A stretch of 64,000 bases of DNA from Burkholderia sp. Nafp2/4-1b (GTDB taxonomy: Bacteria; Pseudomonadota; Gammaproteobacteria; Burkholderiales; Burkholderiaceae), in assembly GCF_003635165.1 (NCBI RefSeq), contig NZ_ML058599.1:62001-126000 (forward strand). Direction: 5' to 3'. The position numbers and the translations under genes are program-made. Positions 7,982-17,066 of this stretch are shown here, in pieces (the first letter of the stretch is position 1; every line of letters begins with the position of its first letter). A model generated the notes under the pieces. It made no database searches, was not told where the DNA came from, and saw only the letters and a program-made list of their open reading frames with translations.

Positions 7982-10711
7982 TCACCGTTGCCACGGCGCC
8001 GCGCCAGGCTGCCGCTCCGCCTTGCCGAGCCGTTCGCGCGCCGCGTGCACGACCGCCGCGTCGAGTTCGCCGTCATCCGCGAGCGCCTTCAGCGCGGCGA
8101 GCACGATGCTCGCACGATCGACCTCGAAGAATGCGCGCAGCGCGTCGCGCGTATCGCTGCGCCCGAACCCGTCGGTGCCGAGCGTCACGTAGCGGCGCGG
8201 CACGTACGCACGGATCAACTCCGGCACCGCGCGCACATAGTCGGTCGCGGCAACCACCGGGCCGTGTGTTCCGTCGAGCATCCGCGTGACATACGACGCT
8301 GCCGATTCGTCACCGAGCCGCGACCGACGCTCCGCTTCCATCCCGTCGCGCTGCAGTTCGCTGAAGCTCGTGATGCTCCACACGGCCGCGTCGATACCCC
8401 AGTCGTCCTTCAGCATCCGCTGCGCGGCGAGCGCTTCGCCGAGAATCGCGCCCGCGCCGAACAGCTGCACGCGCGCGGTCGCGTTCGATGCGGACGGCAG
8501 CCGATGCATGCCCTTCAGGATGCCGTCGCGCCGTGCAGCCGGATCGTCGTCGGGCATCGACGGCTGCGCGTAGTTCTCGTTCATCACGGTCACGTAATAG
8601 AACACGTCGCGCTGCTGCTCGACCATCTCGCGCATGCCGGCATCGACGATGGTGGCGACTTCGTACGCGAACGCCGGATCGTACGCGCGGCAGTTCGGAA
8701 TCGCGGACGCCGCGAGATGGCTGCTGCCGTCCTGATGCTGCAGCCCTTCGCCGCCGAGCGTCGTGCGGCCCGACGTCGCGCCGACGAGGAAGCCGCGCGA
8801 GCGCTGGTCGGCGGCCGCCCAGATCAGGTCGCCGATCCGCTGGAAGCCGAACATCGAGTAGTAGATGTAGAACGGCAGCATCGGCAGGTCGTGCACGCTG
8901 TAGGCGGTCGCCGCGGCGATCCACGACGACACCGCGCCGGCTTCGGAAATCCCTTCCTCGAGAATCTGGCCGCGCGTGTCCTCGCGGTAGTACAGCATCG
9001 AGCCGAGATCCTCGGGCTCGTAGCGCTGTCCGAGCGGCGAGTAGATGCCGACCTGCCGGAACAGGCTCGCCATCCCGAACGTGCGGGCCTCGTCGGCGAC
9101 GATTGGCACGACGCGCGGGCCGAGTTCGGGATCCTTCAGCAACGCGGCGAGCATCCGCACGAGCGCCATCGTCGTCGACATCTCGCGGCCCGCCGCCTCC
9201 AGCGCGAACGCACCCCAGGCCGGCGTCGGCGGGACGGTCAATCCTCGCGACGCCGCCATCCGCCTTCTGGGCAGATAGCCGCCCAGGGCAGCCCGGCGAG
9301 CATGCAGGTAACGCATCTCGGGGCTGTCTTCGGGTGGTTTGTAGAACGTGAGCTGCTCGACGTCGTGATCCGACAGCGGCAGCCGGAAGCGATCGCGGAA
9401 CGCTTTAAGGTCGTCGACGTCGAGCTTCTTCTGCTGGTGGGTCGTCATCCGGCCCTGGCCGGCCGCGCCCATTCCGTAGCCCTTCATCGTCTTCGCGAGG
9501 ATCACGGTCGGCTGGCCGCGATGGGCGAGCGCACGTGCATACGCGGCGTGCAGCTTGCGTGCGTCGTGGCCGCCGCGGCGCAGGCGGTCGATCTCCGCGT
9601 CGGTGAGCTGTGCGGCGAGCGCTTCGAGCGCGGGGTCGCCGCTGAAGAAGCGCGCGCGGTTGTACGCGCCGTCGTTCGCGGAGAAGGTCTGGAACTGGCC
9701 GTCGACGGTATCGGCGAACGCGCGCGCGAGTGCGCCGGCGTGATCGCGTGCGAACAGCGGATCCCAGTCGGAGCCCCACAGCACCTTGATCGTGTTCCAG
9801 CCGGCGCCGGTGAACAGCGCCTCCAGTTCGTCGATTACGCGGCCGTTGCCGCGCACCGGGCCGTCGAGCCGCTGCAGGTTGCAGTTGATCACGAACACGA
9901 GGTTGTCGAGCCCGTCGCGCGCGGCGAGCGACAGTGCGCCGAGCGATTCGGGTTCGTCCATCTCGCCGTCGCCGAAGAAGCCCCACACGGTGCGCCCGGC
10001 GGTGTTCGCGAGCCCGCGATGCTGCAGGTAGCGCATGAAGCGCGCCTGGTAGATCGCATTGATCGGGCCGATGCCCATCGAGCCGGTCGGGAACTGCCAG
10101 AAGTCCGGCATCAGCCACGGATGCGGATACGAACACAGCCCGGGCCCGGCGATCTCGCGGCGGTAGTGCTTCAGGTGATCCTCGGTGAGGAAGCCTTCGA
10201 GATACGCGCGCGCATAGACGCCCGGTGACGAATGCGGCTGGAAGTAGACGAGATCGCCGCCCGGGCCGCTTTCATTGTCGGCATCGGCCGGCGCCGCGCG
10301 GAAGAAGTGATTGAAACCGACTTCGAACAGGTCGGACGCCGATGCGTAGCTCGCGATGTGGCCGCCGAGTTCGCCGTACGCGCGATTCGCGCGCACGACC
10401 ATCGCGAGCGCGTTCCAGCGCAGCGCGGCGGACAGCCGTTCCTCGAGATCGGCGTCGCCCGGATACGGCGGCTGTTCATGCGCGGCGATCGTGTTCACGT
10501 ACGGCGTGACGGGGCCACGCGGTGCCGCGAGGCCGCGGGTGTGCGCATGCGCGGCGAGCCGGCCGAGCAGGTATTGCGCGCGATCCTTGCCGACGTGCGC
10601 GACGACGGCGTCGAGCGCCTCCAGCCATTCGGCGGTTTCTTCAGGGTCGGCGTCCGTGTGGGCTGCGCCCGCGCGCCGCGTGGCGTCGATTCCGTTCGAC
10701 AGGTCCGTCAT
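7982..10711 (-). CDS. orphan homodimeric pyruvate dehydrogenase E1-type 2-oxoacid dehydrogenase (AceE/MdeB-like)
   Basis: A thiamine-diphosphate enzyme that decarboxylates a 2-oxoacid, normally handing the acyl group to a lipoyl E2. 909 residues, full AceE length. The TPP motif [12 protein letters not shown] ending in NCN is at about residues 248-280. [16 protein letters not shown], a KTMKGYGMG loop and [10 protein letters not shown] are present, as expected for AceE. The start at 10711 is chosen over a GTG at 10729 because GGGAG lies just upstream. No E2 or E3 gene is nearby. Orphan AceE-like proteins next to an Lrp regulator include MdeB of Pseudomonas putida, tied to 2-oxobutyrate from methionine. 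Its position beside acdS, whose product is 2-oxobutyrate, suggests the same substrate. The substrate assignment is inference; the family is certain. Confidence 0.92.
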   Translation of the reverse strand: MTDLSNGIDATRRAGAAHTDADPEETAEWLEALDAVVAHVGKDRAQYLLGRLAAHAHTRGLAAPRGPVTPYVNTIAAHEQPPYPGDADLEERLSAALRWNALAMVVRANRAYGELGGHIASYASASDLFEVGFNHFFRAAPADADNESGPGGDLVYFQPHSSPGVYARAYLEGFLTEDHLKHYRREIAGPGLCSYPHPWLMPDFWQFPTGSMGIGPINAIYQARFMRYLQHRGLANTAGRTVWGFFGDGEMDEPESLGALSLAARDGLDNLVFVINCNLQRLDGPVRGNGRVIDELEALFTGAGWNTIKVLWGSDWDPLFARDHAGALARAFADTVDGQFQTFSANDGAYNRARFFSGDPALEALAAQLTDAEIDRLRRGGHDARKLHAAYARALAHRGQPTVILAKTMKGYGMGAAGQGRMTTHQQKKLDVDDLKAFRDRFRLPLSDHDVEQLTFYKPPEDSPEMRYLHARRAALGGYLPRRRMAASRGLTVPPTPAWGAFALEAAGREMSTTMALVRMLAALLKDPELGPRVVPIVADEARTFGMASLFRQVGIYSPLGQRYEPEDLGSMLYYREDTRGQILEEGISEAGAVSSWIAAATAYSVHDLPMLPFYIYYSMFGFQRIGDLIWAAADQRSRGFLVGATSGRTTLGGEGLQHQDGSSHLAASAIPNCRAYDPAFAYEVATIVDAGMREMVEQQRDVFYYVTVMNENYAQPSMPDDDPAARRDGILKGMHRLPSASNATARVQLFGAGAILGEALAAQRMLKDDWGIDAAVWSITSFSELQRDGMEAERRSRLGDESAASYVTRMLDGTHGPVVAATDYVRAVPELIRAYVPRRYVTLGTDGFGRSDTRDALRAFFEVDRASIVLAALKALADDGELDAAVVHAARERLGKAERQPGAAPWQR

Positions 10712-10835
10712 CGCAGGTCTCCCGCGCACCCATTCGGAGCGGCGCGCAATCGGTTGGAAATCAGTCAGGTCATGCTACCCGTCGATCCGCAAAATATGCG
10801 TCTGAATTCATTGGGATTTCCTGCGTGGATAGTGT

Positions 10836-10871
10836 AAATATTCTGGTCGTGGCCACTCTTCCGGAATATTT
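10836..10871. promoter_or_regulatory. inverted repeat in divergent E1/lrp promoter, candidate Lrp operator
   Basis: AAATATTCTGG at 10836-10846 and CCGGAATATTT at 10861-10871 are inverted copies with one mismatch, separated by 14 bases. The centres are roughly two helical turns apart. The repeat ends six bases before the Lrp start codon, in an AT-rich gap between divergent genes, which is where an autoregulating Lrp protein would bind. Confidence 0.55.
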
Positions 10872-10876
10872 CGACC

Positions 10877-11404
10877 ATGAGCACAAACCCGCGGCGGCTC
10901 GACCGCATCGACATCGGCATCCTGAACCAGCTGCAGCAGAACGCGCGCATCACCAACGCGGAACTCGCGCGTGCGGTGAACCTGTCGGCCACGCCGTGCT
11001 TCAACCGCGTGCGCGCGCTGGAAAAGCTCGGGCTGTTCCGCCAGCAGGTCACGCTGCTCGATCCCGAGCCGCTCGGGCTGCGCATCAACGTGTTCATCCA
11101 GGTCAGCCTCGAAAAGCAGGTCGAGGATGCGCTGCAGCGTTTCGAGGAAGCGATCTCGCAGCGGCCGGAGGTGATGGAGTGCTACCTGATGTCGGGCGAC
11201 GCCGACTATCTGTTGCGTGTCGTGATGCCCGACATGCGTACGCTCGAGCGCTTCATCATCGAGCGGCTGACGACGATTCCCGGCGTGTCGAACATCCGGT
11301 CGAGCTTCGCGCTGAAGCAGGTGCGCTACAAGACCGCGCTGCCGCTGCCGGCGTCCGGGCTGACGCTCGTCGATCCGGACGAAGCGGCGTCCGACTGGGG
11401 CTGA
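10877..11404 (+). CDS. Lrp/AsnC-family transcriptional regulator (MdeR/BkdR-like)
   Basis: A DNA-binding regulator of 175 residues. The N-terminal helix-turn-helix ([20 protein letters not shown], then [18 protein letters not shown]) is followed by a RAM ligand domain ([18 protein letters not shown], ending [16 protein letters not shown]). It diverges from the orphan 2-oxoacid dehydrogenase E1 gene, and an inverted repeat just before its start suggests it controls itself and the E1 gene. The ligand is likely an amino acid or its oxoacid, but the sequence does not show which. It resembles the acdR product in size and layout, so the two may be an old duplication. Confidence 0.92.
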   Translation: MSTNPRRLDRIDIGILNQLQQNARITNAELARAVNLSATPCFNRVRALEKLGLFRQQVTLLDPEPLGLRINVFIQVSLEKQVEDALQRFEEAISQRPEVMECYLMSGDADYLLRVVMPDMRTLERFIIERLTTIPGVSNIRSSFALKQVRYKTALPLPASGLTLVDPDEAASDWG

Positions 11405-11667
11405 CGGCGGAACCGCCGGCGTGCGTATCGTCCGGTGGCGGACTTCAGACGCCTGACACCAGACGACGAGCGCGACCGCAACGCGCCGCCAATTGCCTCG
11501 CTCCACTCAAACGGACGGACCGCACCCCGTCCGGGGCCGCCGCGCATCACGCCTTGCACCGTCGCGACACCGCGCGACACGATCGCGTATGCTCGTCCCG
11601 TCAGCGGCGAAGGCGGCTGCCGGAGCCGGATCAATCGTGTGACGACCGATCAACGAGCGAGGGCATC

Positions 11668-13389
11668 ATGGCAAGACAGACGATGGCGGAATACCTGGCG
11701 AAGACGCTGGCGGCAGCGGGCATCGAGCGCATCTGGGGCGTGACGGGCGACAGCCTGAACGGCCTGTCGTTCAGCCTGAGCCAGCTCGGCACGATTCGCT
11801 GGATGCATACGCGGCACGAGGAAAGCGCCGCGTTCGCGGCCGGCGCGGATGCCGCGTCGACCGGGCGGCTCGCGGTGTGTGCCGGCAGCTGCGGCCCCGG
11901 CAACCTGCACCTGATCAACGGGCTGTACGACTGCCACCGCAATCACCAGCCGGTGCTCGCGATCGCCGCGCACATTCCGTCGACCGAGATCGGCCTCGGC
12001 TACTTCCAGGAAACCCATCCGCAGGAGCTGTTCCGCGAGTGCAGTCATTTCGCGGAACTCGTGACCAACGCATCGCAGTTCCCGCGCGTGCTCGCGCGCG
12101 CGATGCGTACCGCGATCGAGGAACGCGGCGTCGCGGTGATCGTGCTGCCGGGCGACATCGCGCTCGGCGACGGCCCGGAAGAAGCGCCTGCGTGGAGCGA
12201 ATCGGCGCCGCCGTCGATCCTGCCGGCGGACGCCGATCTCGACCGGCTCGCGGCGCTGCTCAACGGCTCGGACGCGGTCACGCTGCTGTGCGGCAGCGGC
12301 ACGCAGGGCGCGCACGACGAGGTGGTCGCGCTGGCCGACACGCTCGGCGCGCCGGTCGTGCATGCGTTGCGCGGCAAGCAGTTCGTCGAATGGGACAACC
12401 CGTTCGACGTCGGGATGACGGGGCTGATCGGCTTCAGCTCCGGTTATCACGCGATGGAATCGTGCGACACGCTGCTGATGCTCGGTACGGATTTCCCGTA
12501 CCGGCCGTTTTATCCGACCAATGCGAAGGTCGCGCAGATCGACTGGAAGGGCTCGCAGCTCGGGCACCGCGCGCCGCTTGCGCTCGGGCTCGTCGGCACC
12601 GTGAAGGAAACGATCGCCGCGCTGCTGCCGCGCCTCACGCGCAAGACACAGCGGCGCTTCCTCGAGAACGCGCTGAAGCACTACGCGGCCGCGCGCAAGG
12701 GGCTCGACGATCTCGCGGTGGCCGAGCCGCCGGGCCGCGCGATCCATCCGCAATACCTGACGAAGATCGTCGACGAAGTCGCGGCGGAGGACGCGATCTT
12801 CACCGCCGACGTCGGCACGCCGACGCTGTGGGCCGCGCGCTACCTGACGATGAACGGCAAGCGCCAGCTGCATGGCTCGTTCAACCACGGCTCGATGGCG
12901 AACGCGATGCCGCAGGCGCTCGGCGCGCAGGGTGCGCATCCGGGGCGGCAGGTGGTATCGCTGTCCGGCGACGGCGGATTGTCGATGCTGCTCGGCGACC
13001 TGCTGAGCGCACGCCAGCTGAAGCTGCCGATCAAGATCGTCGTCTACAACAACAGCCTGCTCGGCTTCGTGTCGATGGAGCTGAAGGCGGCCGGCTATCT
13101 CGACACGAACGTCGACCTGAGCCCGACCGACTTCGCGGCGATCGCGAAGGGCGCGGGGATTTTCAGCGTGCGCGTCGAGCATTCGGAGAACGTCGAGCAT
13201 GCGCTGCGCACCGCGTTCGCGCACGACGGGCCGGCAGTCGTCGACGTCGTCACGTCGAAGTACGAACTCGCGATGCCGCCGAAGATCGAGATCGCGCATG
13301 CGAAGGGCTTCAGCCTGTTCATGCTGCGCGCGATCCTGAGCGGGCGCGGCGACGAGATCGTCGAGCTGGCGAGGACCAACTTGCGGTGA
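11668..13389 (+). CDS. poxB: pyruvate dehydrogenase (quinone), PoxB family
   Basis: A peripheral membrane flavoenzyme that decarboxylates pyruvate to acetate and passes electrons to ubiquinone. 573 residues, the usual length. The N-terminal TPP Pyr domain starts [20 protein letters not shown] and has the catalytic-glutamate region [12 protein letters not shown] central FAD-binding domain follows. The C-terminal TPP-binding motif is [19 protein letters not shown] with VVYNN about 25 residues later. The start ATG at 11668 is preceded by GAGCGAGGG. A gap of 263 bases separates it from the Lrp gene, so it may have its own promoter. PoxB enzymes also accept 2-oxobutyrate, which fits the acdS and E1 neighbours. 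The 2-oxobutyrate link is inference. Confidence 0.93.
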   Translation: MARQTMAEYLAKTLAAAGIERIWGVTGDSLNGLSFSLSQLGTIRWMHTRHEESAAFAAGADAASTGRLAVCAGSCGPGNLHLINGLYDCHRNHQPVLAIAAHIPSTEIGLGYFQETHPQELFRECSHFAELVTNASQFPRVLARAMRTAIEERGVAVIVLPGDIALGDGPEEAPAWSESAPPSILPADADLDRLAALLNGSDAVTLLCGSGTQGAHDEVVALADTLGAPVVHALRGKQFVEWDNPFDVGMTGLIGFSSGYHAMESCDTLLMLGTDFPYRPFYPTNAKVAQIDWKGSQLGHRAPLALGLVGTVKETIAALLPRLTRKTQRRFLENALKHYAAARKGLDDLAVAEPPGRAIHPQYLTKIVDEVAAEDAIFTADVGTPTLWAARYLTMNGKRQLHGSFNHGSMANAMPQALGAQGAHPGRQVVSLSGDGGLSMLLGDLLSARQLKLPIKIVVYNNSLLGFVSMELKAAGYLDTNVDLSPTDFAAIAKGAGIFSVRVEHSENVEHALRTAFAHDGPAVVDVVTSKYELAMPPKIEIAHAKGFSLFMLRAILSGRGDEIVELARTNLR

Positions 13390-13481
13390 CGTTGCCGGGC
13401 GGCGTGGGCGATGGGCCCGCGGCCGCATCGGGCGGTACGCATGTAGCGCGGGCGGGATCCGGGGCCGCCGGGTGGCGGTGG

Positions 13482-13632
13482 TGGCGCGAATCCGAGGCGC
13501 GGATTCTGCCGACGTTTGAGGCGCTCGGCATCGGGCTTCGTGCCGTTCAGCTCGCTCGGCAACGGCTTCCTGACGGGGGGCGATCGACGCGAACACGACC
13601 TTCGATGCGAGCGACTTCCGCAATATCGTCAG
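13482..13632 (+). pseudogene. decayed aldo/keto reductase fragment
   Basis: Reading three frames in turn recovers a continuous stretch typical of the second half of aldo/keto reductases: WRESEARILPTFEALGIG, then FVPFSSLGNGFLTG, then AIDANTTFDASDFRNIV. The two joins each need removal of one G, near 13535 in TCGGGC and near 13575 in a six-G run. Nothing recognisable as the N-terminal barrel or the C-terminal end is found on either side, so only about 50 residues of a roughly 330-residue protein remain. The rest of the gap from 13390 to 13892 contains no gene I can support. Confidence 0.75.
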
Positions 13633-13892
13633 CGCTATCCCGCGCAGCTTCAGCAGCGCGTCGACCGTTGAACGGGCTGCCGGGCCGCCAGATCGGCGGC
13701 GGCTACGCAATCAGGGACAATCTTCACGTCGCCTTAAGATTGCGTTTCCTAGAATCGATTGATCGCCGCGCTTGCGCGGCAGACCGATTTGCCCAGGAGG
13801 ATGCACGTGATAGAACCCCGTGTCGCCGTAGTCCGGTTCCCTGAAGTCATCGGCACGTCGAAGCCGAACCCGCGCTCGCGCAAGGACGGCCG

Positions 13893-14483
13893 ATGACCTG
13901 GCCGAACGCATTGCGTGTCTCGGCACTGTTCGTGCGCGAGTGGGTCGGCCGCCCGGCCGCGGTGGGGGCGTTGTGCCCGAGTTCGCGGCATCTCGCGCGT
14001 TCGATGGCCGATGCCGTGCCGGACGGTGAAGGGCTCGTCGTCGAGCTCGGCGGCGGCACCGGCGCGATCACCGCCGCGTTGCTCGAGCGGGGCGTCGCAC
14101 CGCGGCGGCTGGTCGTGGTCGAGCGGTCGCCGGCGTTCGTGCGGCATCTGCGACGGCGCTTTCCCGGTATTTCCATCGTGTCGGGCGACGCGCGGCAGCT
14201 CGAGCGGCTGCTGCCGCCCGATGCGCGAGTCGACGCGATCGTGTCGTGCCTGCCGCTGCGCACGCTGCCGCGCGAGGCCGTGACGGCGATCGTCGATCAG
14301 TGCCAGCGCGTGCTGGCGCTCGGCGGCGTGATGATCCAGTTCACTTACGATTTGCGACCGCCCGATCGTCATCCGCTCGGCGATCCCGCATTTGTTGCCG
14401 ACGCGAGCCGGATCGTGTGGGCAAATATTCCGCCCGCGCGCATCGTCACCATGTGCCGGGCCGTCATCGAACAGGCGGCGTGA
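13893..14483 (+). CDS. class I SAM-dependent methyltransferase, PmtA-like
   Basis: 196 residues. The SAM-binding motif I is VVELGGGTGAITAALLERG at about residues 47-65, followed by the acidic turn LVVVERSPAF and a motif IV-like VDAIVSCLPL. The SLPLRTLP-type segment and the short length recall bacterial phospholipid N-methyltransferases of the PmtA/rRNA-adenine-methylase-like group, which methylate phosphatidylethanolamine at the inner membrane. Substrate is not proven by the sequence. The start is the ATG at 13893, just behind a GGACGGCCG stretch. The gene stands alone between the aldo/keto reductase remnant and a gap without genes. Confidence 0.8.
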   Translation: MTWPNALRVSALFVREWVGRPAAVGALCPSSRHLARSMADAVPDGEGLVVELGGGTGAITAALLERGVAPRRLVVVERSPAFVRHLRRRFPGISIVSGDARQLERLLPPDARVDAIVSCLPLRTLPREAVTAIVDQCQRVLALGGVMIQFTYDLRPPDRHPLGDPAFVADASRIVWANIPPARIVTMCRAVIEQAA

Positions 14484-14950
14484 TCGTCGCGGGGCGTTGC
14501 ATTTCCTTTCATCGACCCTGCAGATGCTGCCGGACGCGGCTCAGGTTGCCGCGTTCGGCACGCATGCCGCAGGCCGCGGCCCGACCCGGCGGATGAAGCG
14601 GTCGAGCGGCGTTGCGTAGTCGCAGTCGCGCGCGATGGCCGCGCTCGATCCGGCCGACAACACCCGATACGCCAATACGCAACGAGAACACGAGCTTGCC
14701 GTCGCCGTGCATCGACGCGCGCGGCGCCGGACGCCGGACACCGGGCATCGAGGCGGAACACGGCGTAGCGGTGGCGCAAGGGCGAATGTTCTGTCACCGT
14801 TGCCGGGGCGGCCGTGCGCCCGTCGCGCGGTGGCGCGAACCCTCCCGCATGGCGTTTTTTGCACCGCATTCCGGTTTTTTTGCACGGTCTTTATCCGGCC
14901 CCTTCTAAGCTGCGAATGTCTCCAACAGCGGGGCGCTCGCCGTCCGTGCC
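14484..14950. other. 467-base gap with no supported gene
   Basis: Several overlapping ORFs exist on both strands, but their translations are arginine- and proline-rich and lack any motif, as expected from GC-rich noncoding sequence. A T-rich stretch (GTTTTTTGCACC and TTTTTTTGC) at about 14852-14883 may be promoter DNA for the following gene. Confidence 0.6.
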
Positions 14951-15331
14951 ATGACTTTCATCCGTCCCGTCCCCCAATTCGACGTTGCCGGCCGCCAACT
15001 GCGCGCCGGCGCCCGCCATCCAGGCATCCCGTTTCCCCCGGAGCACCCGCGCCTGCAGTTGCCCGTCACGCTGACGGCCGACACCGACGCGCTCGCCCGC
15101 GCCAGGCTCGCGGCGCTCCTCCATTCGCCGCTCGGCGTGTATGTGGGCAGCGCGCGCGTCGTGCGCGACGTGATCCATGTGCAATTCGACATCGCGCCGG
15201 AGGATCTCGACTTCACGCTGCACATGCTGATCGCGCAGCAGGCCGACGCGGTGATCGGGCCCGTCGCGCGGCGGATGCGCATCGACACACCGGGCGGGCG
15301 GTCGAGGCACGCCGATTGCTCCTACGACTAG
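14951..15331 (+). CDS. conserved-type hypothetical protein, 126 residues
   Basis: I do not recognise a family. The product has an N-terminal segment rich in proline and arginine, then a mixed helix/strand core (LARARLAALLHSPLGVYVGS, VIHVQFDIAPEDLDFTLHML) and a short polar tail. No signal peptide or membrane segment is visible. The coding frame has normal G/C third-position bias, which supports a real gene. The next gene on the same strand begins 102 bases later. Function unknown. Confidence 0.65.
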   Translation: MTFIRPVPQFDVAGRQLRAGARHPGIPFPPEHPRLQLPVTLTADTDALARARLAALLHSPLGVYVGSARVVRDVIHVQFDIAPEDLDFTLHMLIAQQADAVIGPVARRMRIDTPGGRSRHADCSYD

Positions 15332-15432
15332 CTGCCGTTTTTTTACCGATCGCCGGGCTGTCCGTCGGCCGGTTGCGGTAGTCGTTTGTGCGCTGCGTCG
15401 TACGCGGCGCTGGTCTTCGACAAGGAGGACCC

Positions 15433-15999
15433 ATGTATCTCACGGAAGAAGTACACACCGCGCGCCAGGTCAGCCGTCGGCTGCGCGTGGTGACGCTGCC
15501 GTCGGGCCCGCAGCTCGCCCGGCAGTTGCTGGTGACGGTTCGCGCGGCGGACGTGCTGCTGCGCCAGGCGATCCGGCTGCCGGACCGCCATCAGTGGTCG
15601 GTCGACCTCGAGCGCGTCGACGCGGCCGGCGGCCCGCTGGCCGCATGGGATTCGCACGTGACGCTGCGCATCGCGAAGGTATTCGAGCCGTCGGTCGACG
15701 CGAACGCGCGCGCCGGCGATCCCGATCAGGTCACGGTCGAGATCCGGCTGTCGCTTCCCGAGCAGGCGTATATGGGCGAGCAGCGCGTCGGCATCTTCGG
15801 CCGACGGCACGGCAACCGGTTCGGCGCGACGCTGTCGGTGACGGCCGGGTCGCAGTGGGGCGCCCGACGCAACGAATGCATTCCGCCCGCCGGACGGCAC
15901 GTGCACGCCGATACGCTCGAAGCGCTCGTCGACACGGTGGCGGGCATCGTCAACGCGGCCTTGTTTGCGGCCGGCCAGCCGCGCCCCGGCGGTTCGTGA
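15433..15999 (+). CDS. hypothetical protein, 188 residues
   Basis: Start chosen at 15433 because a strong AAGGAGG site lies at 15422-15428; an upstream in-frame start would lack one. No known motif is evident. The sequence alternates hydrophobic strands and charged loops (LLVTVRAADVLLRQAIRLPD, VEIRLSLPEQAYMGEQRVGI, GNRFGATLSVTAGSQWG). There is a conserved-looking cysteine near NECIPPAGRH and a C-terminal helix. No signal peptide or membrane segment. It probably shares a transcript with the 14951 gene. Function unknown. Confidence 0.7.
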   Translation: MYLTEEVHTARQVSRRLRVVTLPSGPQLARQLLVTVRAADVLLRQAIRLPDRHQWSVDLERVDAAGGPLAAWDSHVTLRIAKVFEPSVDANARAGDPDQVTVEIRLSLPEQAYMGEQRVGIFGRRHGNRFGATLSVTAGSQWGARRNECIPPAGRHVHADTLEALVDTVAGIVNAALFAAGQPRPGGS

Positions 16000-16029
16000 G
16001 GACGCACGCAGCGCGCGCCTGAACGTGGT

Positions 16030-16905
16030 TCAGGCGTCGCCGCTCTGGCCGGTCTGCCGCTGCAGGTCTTCCATCAGTTGTTCCGCGAGAAAGTCGCACG
16101 GCGGGCGCTTCGATTTCGTGCTGCGCGCGAGGATCAGCTCGAGCGGCGGCAAATCGGGCAGCCCGTGCGAGCGGCCAAGCATAGACAGTTGCGCGGGAAT
16201 CGCGCAGCGCGCGAGCGGTGCGACCGCAAGGCCGGCCTCGACCATGCTCAGCAGCCCCAGCAAACTCGGGCTTTCGTACGACGTGCGGAACGGCAGCTTG
16301 GCGAGTTCGAGACTGCGGATCGCATTCTCGCGCGCGACGCTGCCCGGCATGAACACCGCGATCGGCAGCGGCCGTTCCTCCCACACGCGCGGCCCGTTCG
16401 TCATCGCGGCCCATGCCATCGGCTCGTGGCGGATGAAATCGCCGGACAGCCCCTTGATGCGCGTCCCGCACACGAGATCGACGGTGCCGTCCTTCAGGAG
16501 CGGCGCGAGCGCGCTGCTCGGCAGCCCGATCACCTGGATCTCGACCTTCGGATAGGTCGCCGAGAACTTCTTCAGCACCGACGGAAGCAGCGACGACGCA
16601 TAGTCGTCCGGCACGCCGATCACCACCTTGCCGGTCACTTCCGGCCGTACCACGGCCGCCCACGCCTCGTCGCGCAACGCCAGCATGCGTCGGGCGAACC
16701 CCAGCAGCACCTCGCCTTCGCGCGTCAGCACGATGCTGCGCGGCTTGCGCACGAACAGCGGCCGCCCGATTGCATCCTCGAGGCTTTTGATCTGCATGCT
16801 CACGGCCGACTGCGAGCGGTTCACCGCCTCGGCGGCGCGGGTCATGTTGCCGGTTTCCGCGACGGCGACGACAGTGGCCAGCACGTCGTGATCGAGCATC
16901 TTCAT
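16030..16905 (-). CDS. LysR-family transcriptional regulator
   Basis: 291 residues. The N-terminal winged helix-turn-helix (VVAVAETGNMTRAAEAVNRS, QSAVSMQIKSLEDAIGRPLF) lies at residues 9-60, followed by a periplasmic-binding-protein-like effector domain beginning GKVVIGVPDDYASSLLP. The text around DGTVDLVCGTR is typical of the LrhA/DGDTD-type subgroup. It is divergent to the DUF3422 gene across 161 bases, so that gene or itself may be its target. Effector unknown. The stop lies only about 30 bases from the convergent hypothetical gene. Confidence 0.93.
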   Translation of the reverse strand: MKMLDHDVLATVVAVAETGNMTRAAEAVNRSQSAVSMQIKSLEDAIGRPLFVRKPRSIVLTREGEVLLGFARRMLALRDEAWAAVVRPEVTGKVVIGVPDDYASSLLPSVLKKFSATYPKVEIQVIGLPSSALAPLLKDGTVDLVCGTRIKGLSGDFIRHEPMAWAAMTNGPRVWEERPLPIAVFMPGSVARENAIRSLELAKLPFRTSYESPSLLGLLSMVEAGLAVAPLARCAIPAQLSMLGRSHGLPDLPPLELILARSTKSKRPPCDFLAEQLMEDLQRQTGQSGDA

Positions 16906-17066
16906 CGGTATCAGGAAAACTGAACGTAACGATCAGCATTATGCGTTTTTATTGTCGCTATGTGTCTGCCATAGTGGAATCGAGCCGGCTGCATCGTGCG
17001 ATGCGGCGCGGCCATCACGCCGGCGTGCCCGGCACGCAGCGTTGAACAGGGAAGAGTGGTGTACCG

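Noticed and set aside
7988..10228. Long + strand ORF of 746 residues opposite the E1 gene
   Set aside because: Antisense shadow of a clearly conserved dehydrogenase. The translation is arginine/histidine-rich with no motif, as expected from GC-rich codon bias.
11650..13710. Reverse-strand ORF of 686 residues opposite poxB
   Set aside because: Same reason: antisense of a conserved gene, with no recognisable domain and no ribosome-binding site.
14509..14885. Reverse ORFs in the gap after the PmtA-like gene
   Set aside because: No motif, no good start signal, and arginine/proline-rich composition typical of noncoding GC-rich DNA.
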